A stretch of 64,000 nucleotides of DNA from Caldilineaceae bacterium (GCA_020846635.1 JADLDO010000032.1:186001-250000); one strand, 5' to 3'; counted from the first letter of the stretch, positions 25,515-36,100 are shown. Numbers and translations: made by a program. Notes: generated from the sequence alone by a model not told the origin.

Positions 25515-26291
25515 GTGCCTTATCTCATCTTTTTGGTCTACTTTTTACTTGTGCCAATCATTCTGCTCTCTCTGTTGGCGCTGTGGGATCAAACGCGTGG
25601 CAAACCGCTTCCACCGGCGCTGCAAGGCCACTCGCTGCTGAAAATGTTGGGTGTTCTGATCGTCATTGCCCTGGTCTACACCACGCCCTGGGACAATTAT
25701 CTAGTAGCAACGCGTGTCTGGTGGTACAACCCAGAATTGGTCATGGGAATCACATTGGGCTGGGTGCCGCTGGAGGAGTATCTCTTCTTTGCCCTGCAGC
25801 CGCTCATGATTGGACTCTGGCTGCTCTTGCTTGCGCGGCGACTGCCTGTGCCAAATGAGAACAACGGGCGGAGTGCGCGCGTAATTTCTGTCAGTCTTGC
25901 CGGTGCTATTTGGCTCGCTGCCGTGATAATCCTTTTCACCGGTTGGCAACCCGGCACCTATCTGGCATTAGAACTTGCCTGGGCGCTGCCACCGATCCTA
26001 CTGCAACTTATCTTTGGAGCAGATATCCTCCTGCGCCATCGCCGCTTGGTTCTGCTGACCATCATTCCAGTGACTCTTTACCTTAGCCTCGCCGACACAG
26101 TGGCAATTGCGGGCGGCACTTGGACGATTGACCCGGCACAATCGCTTGGTATGCTGCTGGGCGGGATTTTACCGGTAGAGGAGTTTGTCTTTTTTCTCCT
26201 CACAACGGTGTTAGTGACGTTTGGGCTGGTGCTGAGTATTGCCACGGAGAGTAGGAGACAACTCCGTGCGCTCGTTCCGACCAGTAGATAG
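25515..26291 (+). CDS. crtY: lycopene cyclase, fused CrtYc-CrtYd type
   Basis: 258 residues with about seven membrane helices. It is two tandem copies of the small CrtYc/CrtYd cyclase domain: the first has TPWDNYL and WVPLEEYLFF (Glu87/88), the second has DTVAIAGGTWTIDP and ILPVEEFVFF (Glu221/222). Actinobacteria encode the halves separately; fused forms occur in archaea and fungi. It makes beta-rings on lycopene, giving gamma- or beta-carotene. GTG start 2 bp after the crtI stop. Unrelated to FAD-type CrtY. Confidence 0.92.
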   Translation: MPYLIFLVYFLLVPIILLSLLALWDQTRGKPLPPALQGHSLLKMLGVLIVIALVYTTPWDNYLVATRVWWYNPELVMGITLGWVPLEEYLFFALQPLMIGLWLLLLARRLPVPNENNGRSARVISVSLAGAIWLAAVIILFTGWQPGTYLALELAWALPPILLQLIFGADILLRHRRLVLLTIIPVTLYLSLADTVAIAGGTWTIDPAQSLGMLLGGILPVEEFVFFLLTTVLVTFGLVLSIATESRRQLRALVPTSR

Positions 26292-26354
26292 GCCCGGTCA
26301 GTCGTGTGGGCAGTAGGAATTTGGCGTGTGCAGCATCATTATGAGGTAGCTTTT

Positions 26355-27866
26355 ATGAATCCTGATGCAAATTCTCAGTCCAGCCACGTGTTGGTTACGG
26401 GAATTACCGGCTATATCGGCGGGAGACTTGTTCCGGTGCTGCTTGAGGCAGGCTATCGTGTGCGTGTGATGGCGCGTGATGCGTCTCGTTTGCAGGGGCG
26501 ATCCTGGCTGGAACAGGTGGATGTGGTCGAGGGCGATGTGCTTAACCCCAATAGCCTGCAAGTCGCACTGAAGGGGATTGACGTAGCCTATTATCTGATT
26601 CACAGTATGCGCAACAGTGATGATTTCCAGCAGCGTGATATACGAGCAGCGCGCAACTTTGGCGCAGCCGCTAGGGCTCAAGGTGTAAAGCGCATCATTT
26701 ATCTGGGTGGTTTGGGTGATCCCGCAGCCGATCTTTCCAAACATTTACGCTCGCGCCAGCAAACTGGCGAGGGACTGCGAGAATCTGGCGTTCCAGTCAC
26801 AGAATTCCGTGCGGGAGTCATTATTGGCTCGGGCAGCCTATCCTTTGAGATGATTCGTTATCTTACAGAGCGTCTCCCGATTATGATTTGTCCGCGTTGG
26901 ATTTATACCCGCGTCCAACCTATTGGTATCCGCGATACGCTAAATTACCTAGCCAGCGCCCTAGAAACCCCGGAAAGCACCGGTCGGATCATCGAAATCG
27001 GCGGAGCCGAGGTCGTGACCTATCGTGATATGATGCTCGGTTATGCCAAGGTTCGAGGACTACGCCGTTACATGATCCCGGTGCCGGTACTTACGCCGCG
27101 TCTCTCGTCGTACTGGGTGCATTGGATCACGCCGATTCCGGCGGACATAGTTCGTCCGTTGGTGGAAGGGCTGCGCAACGAAGTCGTCGTGCGCGATGAC
27201 TCCGCCCACCGGCTCTTTCCAAACATTCAGCCTATGAATTATAGGGCGGCTGTGAAGCGGGCATTGGAAAAGCTAACAGCCAGTGAAGTCGAAACAAGTT
27301 GGGCTGATGCACTGGTGAGCAGTTGGCCGTACGAGAAACCGTCTGTGTTGACTACGAATGAAGGCATGATCATTGAACGGCGCCAGCAGGTGGTCAAGGC
27401 CTCACCGGATGTCGTTTTTCGTGTTTTTACAAGTGTGGGTGGTGCTAATGGCTGGCTCTATTTCAATTGGGCTTGGTATCTGCGGGGTACGTTCGACCGC
27501 CTGTTGGGTGGCGTTGGGTTGCGACGTGGGCGGAGGCGGCCTGAGGAAGTGCGCATTGGCGATGCGCTCGATTTCTGGCGGGTGGAAGCCGTTGAACCAG
27601 GGCATCTGTTGCGGCTGCGAGCCGAAATGAAAATACCCGGCGTTGCATGGCTACAATTCCACGCAGAACCCACGAATGATGGGTATACACATCTTGTCCA
27701 GGAAGCGATCTTCGCACCCAAAGGGCTTTTGGGCCTGCTGTACTGGTATGGTTTGTACCCGATTCATCGTGTAATCTTCTCCGGCATGATTCGTGAGTTG
27801 GCAAGCCGTGCCGAGAGGCTAACTGGACCACTGATGCCGCGGACGCTGTATTCGGATAAAATATAA
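26355..27866 (+). CDS. atypical SDR (NmrA-like) with C-terminal DUF2867 domain
   Basis: 503 residues. Residues 1-300 are an extended/atypical SDR: VLVTGITGYIGGRLVPVLL (NAD(P) loop), VVEGDVLNPNSL, YYLIHSM and IYLGGLGDP. The C-terminal ~150 residues, from ERRQQVVKASPDVVFRVF, form a START/SRPBCC-like DUF2867 domain that could hold a hydrophobic ligand. ATG 26355 is preceded by GAGGTAGC; upstream frame from 26304 lacks a site. It follows the cyclase on the same strand by 63 bp, so it may act on a carotenoid or lipid, but the reaction is unknown. Confidence 0.85.
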   Translation: MNPDANSQSSHVLVTGITGYIGGRLVPVLLEAGYRVRVMARDASRLQGRSWLEQVDVVEGDVLNPNSLQVALKGIDVAYYLIHSMRNSDDFQQRDIRAARNFGAAARAQGVKRIIYLGGLGDPAADLSKHLRSRQQTGEGLRESGVPVTEFRAGVIIGSGSLSFEMIRYLTERLPIMICPRWIYTRVQPIGIRDTLNYLASALETPESTGRIIEIGGAEVVTYRDMMLGYAKVRGLRRYMIPVPVLTPRLSSYWVHWITPIPADIVRPLVEGLRNEVVVRDDSAHRLFPNIQPMNYRAAVKRALEKLTASEVETSWADALVSSWPYEKPSVLTTNEGMIIERRQQVVKASPDVVFRVFTSVGGANGWLYFNWAWYLRGTFDRLLGGVGLRRGRRRPEEVRIGDALDFWRVEAVEPGHLLRLRAEMKIPGVAWLQFHAEPTNDGYTHLVQEAIFAPKGLLGLLYWYGLYPIHRVIFSGMIRELASRAERLTGPLMPRTLYSDKI

Positions 27867-28123
27867 AACGCCACCACTGCTTGTGGAAGATGGCTTCTGG
27901 GCAGGAGTCGCCTTTGTCACCGCTCCACCAGAGCGCCTTAACGGTGTAATGACCCCAAGAAGTTGGACACAATCATAAATGGAGTAAGATGGGTTCAAGA
28001 GAGAGAGCAGCCATGCAAAATCGACGATCCCCGATTCTTCTATTAAGATGTATTGCACAGGATATACCATGCGTATAGAAATGCAAGCTACTGAATTGAA
28101 GTGATAGATAGTTGGGGAGAACC
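27867..28123. other. intergenic region between the crt operon and hipA-like gene
   Basis: 257 bp. It holds an orphan IS3-like end (27945-27992). No clear terminator for the crt operon and no convincing promoter for the next gene were seen. Confidence 0.5.
27945..27992. mobile_element. solitary IS3-family (IS150-like) terminus
   Basis: The stretch begins TGTAATGACCCC and continues AGTTGGACACAATC then AAATGGAGTAAGATG. This follows the left-end pattern of IS150-group elements as I remember it (TG, then a C-run, GTTGGAC, then AAATGGA). No transposase frame or second end is present within reach; the hipA-like gene begins 130 bp on. It would be a relic of a deleted insertion sequence. Confidence 0.4.
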
Positions 28124-28906
28124 ATGCTGCGGACAGTTGCTGCCACACGTTATATTACACCGCTGCGCGAGGGGGGATCGCTCCCGGCGCTGGTGGAAGC
28201 CGACGACGGCGAGCTTTATGTGATGAAGTTCGCGGGTGCAGGTCAAGGAGTCAAGGCGCTGATTGCCGAACTCATCGCCGGGGAAATTGGGCGAACGTTG
28301 GGGCTGCCGATCCCGGAGCTTGTGCTTGTCGAGCTGGAAGCAGGTTTTGGCCTCAATGAGCCGCATGAGGAGATACAAGACCTGCTCAAGGCGAGCATTG
28401 GGCTGAATTTGGGGGTGCGTTATCTGCCCTCTGCCTTTGCCTACAATCCACTGATGGAGCCGCCGCCCGATGCGGGCTTTGCCTCGGAGATTGTCTGGTT
28501 TGACGCCTATGTGACCAACGTGGATCGCACCCCGCGCAACGTCAATATGCTCATTTGGGAAGAGAAGCTGTGGCTGATTGACCACGGCGCGGCGCTCTAT
28601 TTTCACCACGACTGGAACAACTATCTGGCGCGCAGCAGTTCTCCTTTTAGCTTCATCAAACAACATACGCTCCTGCGCTATGCTGCCGACCTGCAAGGGG
28701 CAGACGAACGCTTGGTGCAGCGTTTGAACGATGGCGTGCTGCGTGAGATTGTGGAGTGGGTGCCGGAAGTGTGGTTGGGGGGCGAACCCCAATTTGAGGA
28801 TATTGCCGGTCATCGCGACGGCTATGTGCAGTACCTGAGCAGCCGCCTCGCCGCATCAGAGACATTCGTAAAGGAGGCAATCCATGCCCGGACTGCACTC
28901 CTATGA
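28124..28906 (+). CDS. HipA-like kinase (HipA_2 type)
   Basis: 260 residues, shorter than HipA (~440). Kinase-like marks: LYVMKFAGAG (Lys35 as the ATP-binding lysine), the catalytic loop WFDAYVTNVDRTPRNVNML (Asp134, Asn139) and LIDHGAAL (Asp153 in the DFG position). The HipA N-terminal DNA/antitoxin-binding lobe is absent. ATG 28124 has GGGGAGA upstream. It overlaps the DUF3037 gene by 23 bp, a pairing seen in many genomes. The target of phosphorylation is unknown; a toxin-antitoxin role is only suggested by name. Confidence 0.8.
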   Translation: MLRTVAATRYITPLREGGSLPALVEADDGELYVMKFAGAGQGVKALIAELIAGEIGRTLGLPIPELVLVELEAGFGLNEPHEEIQDLLKASIGLNLGVRYLPSAFAYNPLMEPPPDAGFASEIVWFDAYVTNVDRTPRNVNMLIWEEKLWLIDHGAALYFHHDWNNYLARSSSPFSFIKQHTLLRYAADLQGADERLVQRLNDGVLREIVEWVPEVWLGGEPQFEDIAGHRDGYVQYLSSRLAASETFVKEAIHARTALL

Positions 28907-29255
28907 TTACGCGTTTATACGCGTCGTGCCTTATATCGACCGTGGCGAATTCGTCAACGTCGGGGTCATTTTGTTTTGCCGCACACTGCGCTATTTGGAC
29001 GCACAGATTTGGATTGATGAAGCGAAAGTGGCGGCGTTGGCCCCCCCATTTGACATGGAGCAGCTACAGACGCATCTGGACTTTATCCCGCGCATCTGTG
29101 CGGGCGATGGCCCTATCGGCCAACTCGGTCAGGCCGAGAGTTTCCACTGGCTCGTTTCACCCCACAATACCGTCATCCAAACCTCACCCGTCCATTCCGG
29201 CCTCTGCAAAGACCCCGTCGTCGCGCTGGCGCATTTGATGAAGACCCTGGGGTGA
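28884..29255 (+). CDS. DUF3037 protein, partner of the HipA-like kinase
   Basis: 123 residues: YDYAFIRVVPYIDRGEFVNVG split by the typical E-F-V-N-V-G-V-I-L motif, and RICAGDGPIGQLG before SPHNTVIQTSPVHSGLC. This is the DUF3037 pattern. The start (perfect AAGGAGG site) lies inside the kinase gene, so output of the two is coupled. Function unknown; a regulator or substrate of the kinase is a fair guess. Confidence 0.85.
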   Translation: MPGLHSYDYAFIRVVPYIDRGEFVNVGVILFCRTLRYLDAQIWIDEAKVAALAPPFDMEQLQTHLDFIPRICAGDGPIGQLGQAESFHWLVSPHNTVIQTSPVHSGLCKDPVVALAHLMKTLG

Positions 29256-29274
29256 GGTGGGGTGACTGTCGGGA

Positions 29275-29817
29275 TTAAACTGTGGGGAGCGATTGGTGTG
29301 GCTCCGGCGGCAGTTCGATGTGAATAGGATCCCCAGGGCGCACCTCGCCGCCTGTCAGGACAATGCCCATGATGCCGGACTTACGGATCAGGTTGCCTTG
29401 TTCGTCGTGGTCGAGTACCGCGGCCATCAGCCCTGGTTGCAAGCCATCGAGTTGCGCGCAGGGATTGCGTAAGCCGGTCACCTCGATCACCGCTGACTCG
29501 CCCAAATGCAGCCGCGTGTGCGTGGGCAGCGTCAGCAGATCGATTCCACGCGTGGTGATGTTTTCGCCCATCTCCCCTGCCGACACCGCAAAGCCTGTGG
29601 CCTGTAATTCGTCATGCAGTTCGGCGTGAATCAGATGTACCTGGCGCAGATTGGGCTGGCTTGGATCGCGCGCCACGCGCGAGCGGTGCTTGACCGTCTC
29701 GCCCAGATGCGCGTCCCCCTCCACACCGAGCCCGGCCAACAAGCGGATACTGGCCTGATTCGGTTTGCTAAACGTGTGCGTTCCACTGCAACTGACGGCT
29801 GTTACCTTTGCGCCCAT
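29275..29817 (-). CDS. MOSC-domain protein
   Basis: 180 residues. MOSC features: GLGVEGDAHLGETVKHRSRV, VHLIHAELHDEL, GEMGENITTRGIDL, and the conserved cysteine in TGLRNPCAQLDG. MOSC domains handle molybdenum cofactor sulfur or reduce N-hydroxylated compounds (YiiM class). Start ATG 29817 with AGGAT upstream. It converges with the DUF3037 gene, 19 bp apart. Confidence 0.88.
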   Translation of the reverse strand: MGAKVTAVSCSGTHTFSKPNQASIRLLAGLGVEGDAHLGETVKHRSRVARDPSQPNLRQVHLIHAELHDELQATGFAVSAGEMGENITTRGIDLLTLPTHTRLHLGESAVIEVTGLRNPCAQLDGLQPGLMAAVLDHDEQGNLIRKSGIMGIVLTGGEVRPGDPIHIELPPEPHQSLPTV

Positions 29818-29906
29818 CGTGGTCTAGTGATCCTTTCTTATGCGACCCGCGTCATTTTATGGAGCCATTTTATCACAGAGGGTATTCCTTTGGCAGTCAC
29901 TCAAAC

Positions 29907-31217
29907 TCATCCGGCGTGAGCGCGACGGTCGAGAGCGTTGGTGACGCGCATGGGGACGCCGAGCGCGGCGGCGATGTCATCACCGCGGGCGACGCGGTAG
30001 GTGGGGATGCCGGCAGCTTCGAGCTGGACCAGGAGCGGGGTATAGTCGTCCTGGCGGCCAAAGGTGCTGCCGTCTAGCACCACAGCAATGCTGTTGACGC
30101 CACGGCGCTGGATATGATGCAGCGCCACAGCCCAATCCGGCGAGGGGTCGGCGCTGACGGCGAGGACGGTATCGTTGCGGTTGAGCCTCATGCCATCGTT
30201 GGCGATGAGTTGGGCAAAGGGAAAAGAACCATTGGCATTGACCACGGCCAGAGCTTCGAGAATTTTGGTCAACTGTCGTTCGCCGCGGTCGGCCTGGACA
30301 TACTCGCGCTGGCGCGAACGGCTGCTTAAGCCCACGGCGCGATTACGCAGGACAAAGTAGCGCGCCAAGCTGGCTGTGACGGTGACGGCGTACTCGGTGG
30401 TCGAGGGGGGAAGTTCATAGCGCAGGCTTTGACGCTTGTGACCATGCAGCGCAAAAATCGCCGGTTCCGGCGGCTGGGTTGTCCAGGGCAGCGCGGCCTC
30501 GGCGTCGCGGTGCAGATCGAGGTAGAGCCATACATCCGCCGTGGGGTCTAGCTCAAATTCCTTTGCCATAAGCCGTTGTGTGCGCGCCGTACTCGGCCAA
30601 TGGATACGGTTGAAGCTGTCACCTGGCACATAGTCGCGCACCCCTGCCACATTGGTCGTCATCTGGTAGGTGCGACGGTGGCGTGCTTCGCCTCCAGACA
30701 GGTCGGAGATTGACGGCTCGAACGAGGTCAACTCCAACATCAGCGGATAGACCACAATATTGCTGGTCGAGTCGATGTGCTGTTCTACATCAAAGACGCC
30801 CAGCGGATCGCCACTGTGCAGGGTTAATGGCCCCAGGCGATAGCGACCGCGCTGGGTGCAGAGGGTTTTGACCTGCCAACGTTGGGTCTGGTTGCGGCCC
30901 AGGCTGCTGATCACGCGGCTGGCGTCGTGCCAGGGCAAAGTCGAGTCGTCTTTGATCTCCAACCACAATTTGGGGGCGCGCCCGCGGTTGACGATCTCGA
31001 ATTGTTCTTCGGCAAACTGCCCTACCTGGCTGCGCCGGGTGCGCGTGATGCGGCGCAGGCCGATGGCGCGCAGGCTGTTCCACGCCCAGACATAGCTGGC
31101 GACCAAAATCGTCGTGAGCAGATACGCTAGGTTATAGGCGAGGTCGCGCCCGCTGTTAAAGGCCAAGATCCACGCGATGACCGATGAGACAACGAGGAAA
31201 ATGAGTCGTGAAGACAT
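29907..31217 (-). CDS. DUF58 membrane-associated protein, MoxR partner
   Basis: 436 residues. Two short N-terminal membrane helices ([15 protein letters not shown], then [18 protein letters not shown]), a beta-rich part, and the DUF58 core [20 protein letters not shown]. The last part ([20 protein letters not shown]) has a von Willebrand-A-like Rossmann feel without a MIDAS. It lies 63 bp after the MoxR ATPase gene on the same strand, the common MoxR-DUF58 pairing thought to assemble or fold envelope complexes. Confidence 0.9.
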   Translation of the reverse strand: MSSRLIFLVVSSVIAWILAFNSGRDLAYNLAYLLTTILVASYVWAWNSLRAIGLRRITRTRRSQVGQFAEEQFEIVNRGRAPKLWLEIKDDSTLPWHDASRVISSLGRNQTQRWQVKTLCTQRGRYRLGPLTLHSGDPLGVFDVEQHIDSTSNIVVYPLMLELTSFEPSISDLSGGEARHRRTYQMTTNVAGVRDYVPGDSFNRIHWPSTARTQRLMAKEFELDPTADVWLYLDLHRDAEAALPWTTQPPEPAIFALHGHKRQSLRYELPPSTTEYAVTVTASLARYFVLRNRAVGLSSRSRQREYVQADRGERQLTKILEALAVVNANGSFPFAQLIANDGMRLNRNDTVLAVSADPSPDWAVALHHIQRRGVNSIAVVLDGSTFGRQDDYTPLLVQLEAAGIPTYRVARGDDIAAALGVPMRVTNALDRRAHAG

Positions 31218-31280
31218 AGTTGTACCGTGGGGACCAGGTTATGCGGGGCCGGATGATGGCTCATGCAGCCCCCACACCAC

Positions 31281-32234
31281 CTAGCGCACCTTGACTCGAG
31301 CGCCGGGAACCGGAGTGTGCTTGAGCGCGTCGTCAATAATTTGGCGCGGCGTGACGTTCTTGATGCGCGCAGAGGGGCTGATGATCAAGCGGTGGGCCAA
31401 CGTTGCTTCTGCCAAGAGCTTGATGTGATCCGGCACGACATAGTCTTTGCCCTCCAGCGCGGCCAGCGCACGCGCGGCATGAAAGAGCGCCAGGCTTCCG
31501 CGTGGGCTTGCCCCTAGATAGACATCAGGATGGTCGCGCGTGGTTGTGACCAGATCGACGATATAGGCTTTGACCAGGTCATCAACGTAGACTTGGCGGA
31601 TGGCTTGCTGCGCTTCCACCAGTTCTTCCAACGCAACGACTTGGTCCAGGTCTTGAATGGGGTGGTGGTTACTTTGGCGAGAGAGCATATCCACTTCGAG
31701 CGCCTTGCCGGGATAGCCGAGGTGAATACGCATGAGGAACCGGTCAACCTGCGCTTCGGGCAGTGGAAAGGTTCCTTCATACTCGATGGGGTTTTGGGTC
31801 GCCAGAACCATGAAGGGGCGCGCCATAGGATAGGTGACGCCATCGACTGTGACTTGTCGTTCTTCCATCGCCTCCAGGAGGGCCGATTGGGTCTTGGGCG
31901 TGGCGCGGTTGATCTCATCGGTGAGGACGATCTGGGCCATGATGGGGCCAGGGCGAAACTCAAACTCCATCGTCTTTTGGTTAAAGATGCTGACGCCGGT
32001 GACATCACTGGGTAGCATGTCGGGGGTGAATTGGATGCGCCGGAAACTACAGCCGACGCTGCGGGCGATGGCGCGCGCCAACATGGTTTTGCCCACGCCA
32101 GGCACATCTTCGATCAACAGATGGCCTTCACACAATAATGCCAGCAGCGTCAGGCGGATCTCCTGATCTTTGCCGACGATAACCTGTTCAACGTTACGCA
32201 GCAGCCGCTCGCCGATTTCTTGAACGATTTGCAT
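31281..32234 (-). CDS. MoxR-family AAA+ ATPase
   Basis: 317 residues. Walker [13 protein letters not shown] within EDVPGVGKT, Walker [10 protein letters not shown] (here [14 protein letters not shown]), sensor 1 [19 protein letters not shown], and the Arg finger region DRFLMRI. C-terminal lid [18 protein letters not shown] is typical. GAGGAA precedes the ATG. Forms a unit with the DUF58 gene. Members of this class act as chaperones; partners other than DUF58 are not encoded here. Confidence 0.93.
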   Translation of the reverse strand: MQIVQEIGERLLRNVEQVIVGKDQEIRLTLLALLCEGHLLIEDVPGVGKTMLARAIARSVGCSFRRIQFTPDMLPSDVTGVSIFNQKTMEFEFRPGPIMAQIVLTDEINRATPKTQSALLEAMEERQVTVDGVTYPMARPFMVLATQNPIEYEGTFPLPEAQVDRFLMRIHLGYPGKALEVDMLSRQSNHHPIQDLDQVVALEELVEAQQAIRQVYVDDLVKAYIVDLVTTTRDHPDVYLGASPRGSLALFHAARALAALEGKDYVVPDHIKLLAEATLAHRLIISPSARIKNVTPRQIIDDALKHTPVPGARVKVR

Positions 32235-32290
32235 CCTTGTTCCTCATGCTACATGAACGGTCCCGGCACAGCAGCCAGGGTCAACCTGCT

Positions 32291-32340
32291 TGCACAGCAA
32301 TCATTACACAATAAAGTTACACAGTAAAAGTACACAGCGG
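32291..32340. repeat. 13-bp tandem array with TACACA core
   Basis: TACACA recurs at 32305, 32318 and 32331 (exact 13-bp period: TACACAATAAAGT, TACACAGTAAAAG, TACACAGCGG), with a weaker unit TGCACA at 32291. It lies between the moxR start and the end of the thioesterase gene, so it could carry operator sites for moxR. Confidence 0.8.
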
Positions 32341-32411
32341 CGGGTATCTTTGTGACGATAGAAGATTCGCCCGCAAAAATGTGTACGCAGCCGTACAAAT
32401 TACATAGTAAT

Positions 32412-32864
32412 CTACGGGTCGGGATAGAGAAGCATTTGCGTACAGCGAAAGAGCGCCAGGGCCCGGTTCTGGTCGTCCACTACTGTAGCGTCCCAAACTT
32501 GTGTGCGTCGCCCGCCGTGGACCAACTGTGCTTCGGCACGCAGGGTCCCGGCGGTTACGGTTCGCAAGAAATTACTTTTGAGTTCAATGGTGGTGAAGCT
32601 ATTCGCACCTTCGGGCAGTGTGGCAAAGCAACCAAAGCCACAAGCTGTGTCGGCGAGTGTGACCACAGATCCCGCATGGAGATAGCCATTGGCGGCCATG
32701 TGATGGGGCGCAATTTCCATTTGGGCGCAGAGATAACCGTGGCGAACCTCAAGCAGTTGGATGCCCAAATGGGCCGCCAATCCACTCTGCAAGCGGGCCG
32801 CCAGTTGCGTATGTAGGTTAGAGTGGGCTGCGGTCACCGCGTTTTCAGCCACAGGTAATTGCAT
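32412..32864 (-). CDS. PaaI-type hotdog thioesterase
   Basis: 150 residues of one hotdog domain. The PaaI/YbdB signature is ANGYLHAGSVVTLADTACG, in which the helix Asp (ADTACG) is the catalytic acid, followed by FTTIELKSNFLRTVTAGTL. Such enzymes cleave acyl- or aryl-CoA thioesters. No companion catabolic genes are next to it, so the substrate is open. Confidence 0.9.
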   Translation of the reverse strand: MQLPVAENAVTAAHSNLHTQLAARLQSGLAAHLGIQLLEVRHGYLCAQMEIAPHHMAANGYLHAGSVVTLADTACGFGCFATLPEGANSFTTIELKSNFLRTVTAGTLRAEAQLVHGGRRTQVWDATVVDDQNRALALFRCTQMLLYPDP

Positions 32865-33179
32865 TGGCTCGAATCTTCATAGCTTCTTCCGCGCATACGA
32901 TACCGTATTTATGGCCGCAGGGCAAACTGCTCTAGTAGTTCACTGGATTTCTGCGGATGCTCGCCCTTTGTTCTGCGAAGCGGGGAGGGTGTGGGGAGGG
33001 TATAGGGGTGGGCCAGGTTCGACAATGCAGGTCATCTGTCGCTATAATAGCCTGGCATCCTATGGGTTGCGATCTGATTTTTTGGAAGATGATTTGGGGA
33101 TAGCCTGAGGTACAAGATGATGACCCACACGAGATTCCGCCTATTGATTCCCCCCACACGATGGAGCCGGAAATAATTC
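32865..33179. other. 315-bp intergenic region
   Basis: It holds the divergent starts of the thioesterase and the 1185-residue protein. A promoter (33019-33048) faces right. About 130 nt of leader follow without a recognised structure. Confidence 0.5.
33019..33048 (+). promoter_or_regulatory. promoter of the 1185-residue gene
   Basis: TCGACA (33019-33024) and a perfect TATAAT (33043-33048), 18-bp spacer, 132 bp before the ATG. Confidence 0.6.
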
Positions 33180-36100
33180 ATGGATCTGCATGAGTATCCC
33201 CGTCCAGCTAACGACACAGGTCTGGGTGTCCACTGGACAGTAGGCTTTGCCTCGGCAATTGGCATGGGCAAAATCCGTGACTTTTGGGTCCCGGAACTCA
33301 AGGCTATGGGGATCAAGTGGGTCAAGATTTTTAACCATGATGGCGCAATCGACTTTGCGGAATTGCTTTTGGCCGAAGGCTTTATGCCCATTGTGCGTAT
33401 CTATCGCCCCAGCCCCTATCCCAGTGCTTTTGATCTGCGCGAAATCGTCAATATCGACGCCTTGGTCCGCGCCGGTGTGCGCTATTTTGAGTTTAATCCC
33501 GAACCGGATCGCGATACAGAATGGAAGGGGGGGCGCGTCCCCTCGAATGCCATTGAACTGGCTGTCGAGAACATTATTGCCAACCTGGATACGATCCTGG
33601 AACGGGGCGGTATGCCGGCAATCCCGGCGGTGGCGAATGGCAGCCGTTGGGACTTGGTGGGCAAGATTGTAGCGCGCGGGCGCAAGGACATTTTTAACGG
33701 CCCCGTCTGGCATGCCATCCATAACTACTCGCGTAACCGTCCGCTCGATTACCCCTATGACATCGGCAACCAAGAGGGTGCTTCGTATACACAGCGTTTC
33801 TATCAAACGTTGGAGGCGGAGGCCTGGGGCGAAGATGCGTGGCGCGGGCGTCCGCTGCATGAGGTCAACAAACTGCGGCTTGAGCGCTGCAACCCTGGCG
33901 CGACCATCATGGATGACAACGCCTGTTGGCTGGCCTATGAGTTTATTGATGCGCGCAACCGTCGCCATTTGGGGCGCAGCATCCCCTTGCTTTCTACCGA
34001 GTGTGGCTATTTGGTCGGGGAGGATGGCGACGCACGCTATCCCGCTACGACGCCTGACCTGCACATGGCACAGACGTTAGAAGCGTGCCGTGTGATGATG
34101 GGCACAAGCAACCGCTTCCAGTCTGCGCCGGACTACTATTTTTGCAGCGCGTTTTGGCTGCTGGGCAATGCTGCATTGGGCAGCGCCAGCACCTGGTGCG
34201 AACATCACGCCTGGTACAGCGAACGCTGGGGTGGGGGCGTGCTGCCCATTGTGCGCGCGCTCAAGGCCGAGCCAAAGGCAGTACGGCGCTGGCAAGAGGA
34301 TGTTCCCGTGGGTGCGCGCACAATTCTGCATGGCACAGTGCTGCATGCCGCCGATCGCCGCACGCTGATCTTGGAGCAGGGCAGCTTGGAGGTGGCGCGG
34401 GCCACGCTGGACGCCAACAGCCGCTATGTGATTCCTGACCTGCTGCCTGGCAACTATTCGCTGCGTGTCGAAGGGACGGCGATTGAGCAACCTGTCAGCC
34501 TGACACCCGGTCAAGAGAGCGCGGTCGTCAATCTGGATTTGGCCGAGATTTTCGCGCTGAGTGGCAGCACATTGACGGGCAAGGTGCGCGGGGGCGCGGG
34601 CGCGGTGGTGCTGCTGCTGCGTACCAGCGACGGCGAAGAGTGGGTCACAATGGCGAAGGACACGGGCGGTTTTAGGTTTATTGACCTGCCTCCTGGTTTT
34701 TACAATGTGCGTGTCCAGGGTGAAGGCAGCCATGTGTCGGGCATTATGCTGGACGGCAAGAACCAGCGCGAGGTGGAATTGGCGGTGGCTGGATGGGGTC
34801 ACACGATTGAGACGCTTGAGACAACCGGCGCACGCGGCCCGTCAATTCGCTGTCGCGTGGAAAACAGGCCGGGTGTTACGGTGCGCGCCAACAATGGCGA
34901 CTGGCAAAGTGAGCCGGTCGAGACGGGCAGCGCGCCCGACATCGGCCCCGATGGCTGTGAGATCCCCGTCATGGAGCCAGGCTATTATGTGGTCGAGGTG
35001 ATGGGGTTGACCAACCTGGCAGACGAGCCAGTGAAGTTGGAAGCCTATGTCAATGTCGAGCCACGCGCCATTCCGTTGGTCGAGTTTGTCTACAGCGATC
35101 TTGAATATCTGCCCACTGACTTACGCAATTCTGCGATCCGGGGCCGGGTAGTGGGCGGATGCACACCGGAGCGGCGGCTGCGCGTGCGGCTGACGGACGA
35201 GCAGGCCAACCGTGTGGAGCAGCCGGTGAGCGCCGAATGTACCTTTGCATTTGAGGGGTTGGGCGCGGGACAGTATACAGTGGAATTGGTTGGTTTTGCC
35301 GATACTGCCAGCCGTTCTGATATTGCGCTGGATGGCAAAAATACAGTGGCTATCGAATTGATGGCCCCTGTCGAGGACACCTTTAGCAGCGTGGCGCGCC
35401 GCCGCTCCAGCAGCCCCAATGGCATCAGTGTGATCGCCGGAAGCGCGCCGGAGAGTGGGGGACGGGTCGCAAAGCTCACAGACAGCGTAGGCAACGAAGC
35501 GCGCCAGGTGGTGCAGGCTGACGACACCTTCCGCTTTGAGGGACTGATGGCGGGGGTCTATCTGCTCACAATTGAGGGCGGCTATGAACAGCCCGGCCTG
35601 ATTGTCGACGGCGAAAGCGGCCTGGAGGTCATCTTCCAAACGCTGACTTCGACCTGGGAAGCAAAGGTCAGCCCTGCCGGTTCTATGCCGGGTTACAGCG
35701 TGGTGCGCGTCGAAGTTGAGGGGATGCGCGGGCTGCCTGTCTATATTTGGAAAGAGGATTGGGAAGGCATGATGCGCCGCACAGGCAGTAAGCCTGAATA
35801 TGGCGAATCCGCTGCCGAGTTTAGCCCGTTGGGGCCAGGGCATTACATGATTGAGCCTGAAGGAATTGGCGTTTGGGCGGACGTGGAGCTAACCGGGTTG
35901 GAGGTGGTTTGGATTGATTTCCGGCGCAAGAACGTGCCCACCAGCCCCAATGTGGTGCAGACCCTGGGTCGCCCCACCATCACGCCGCCACCTGCGGTTT
36001 CTGCGCCTGCCGAGGCGTGGGACAATGGCAACGGCGGCTTTGACGAGGCCCATGAGGGTGAATTAGGCGATAGGGTTGACGGCAAACTTGAGGAATTGCC

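Noticed and set aside
33141..34064. 307-codon minus-strand frame opposite the 1185-residue gene
   Set aside because: Shadow frame; the plus-strand frame has coherent domains and promoter.
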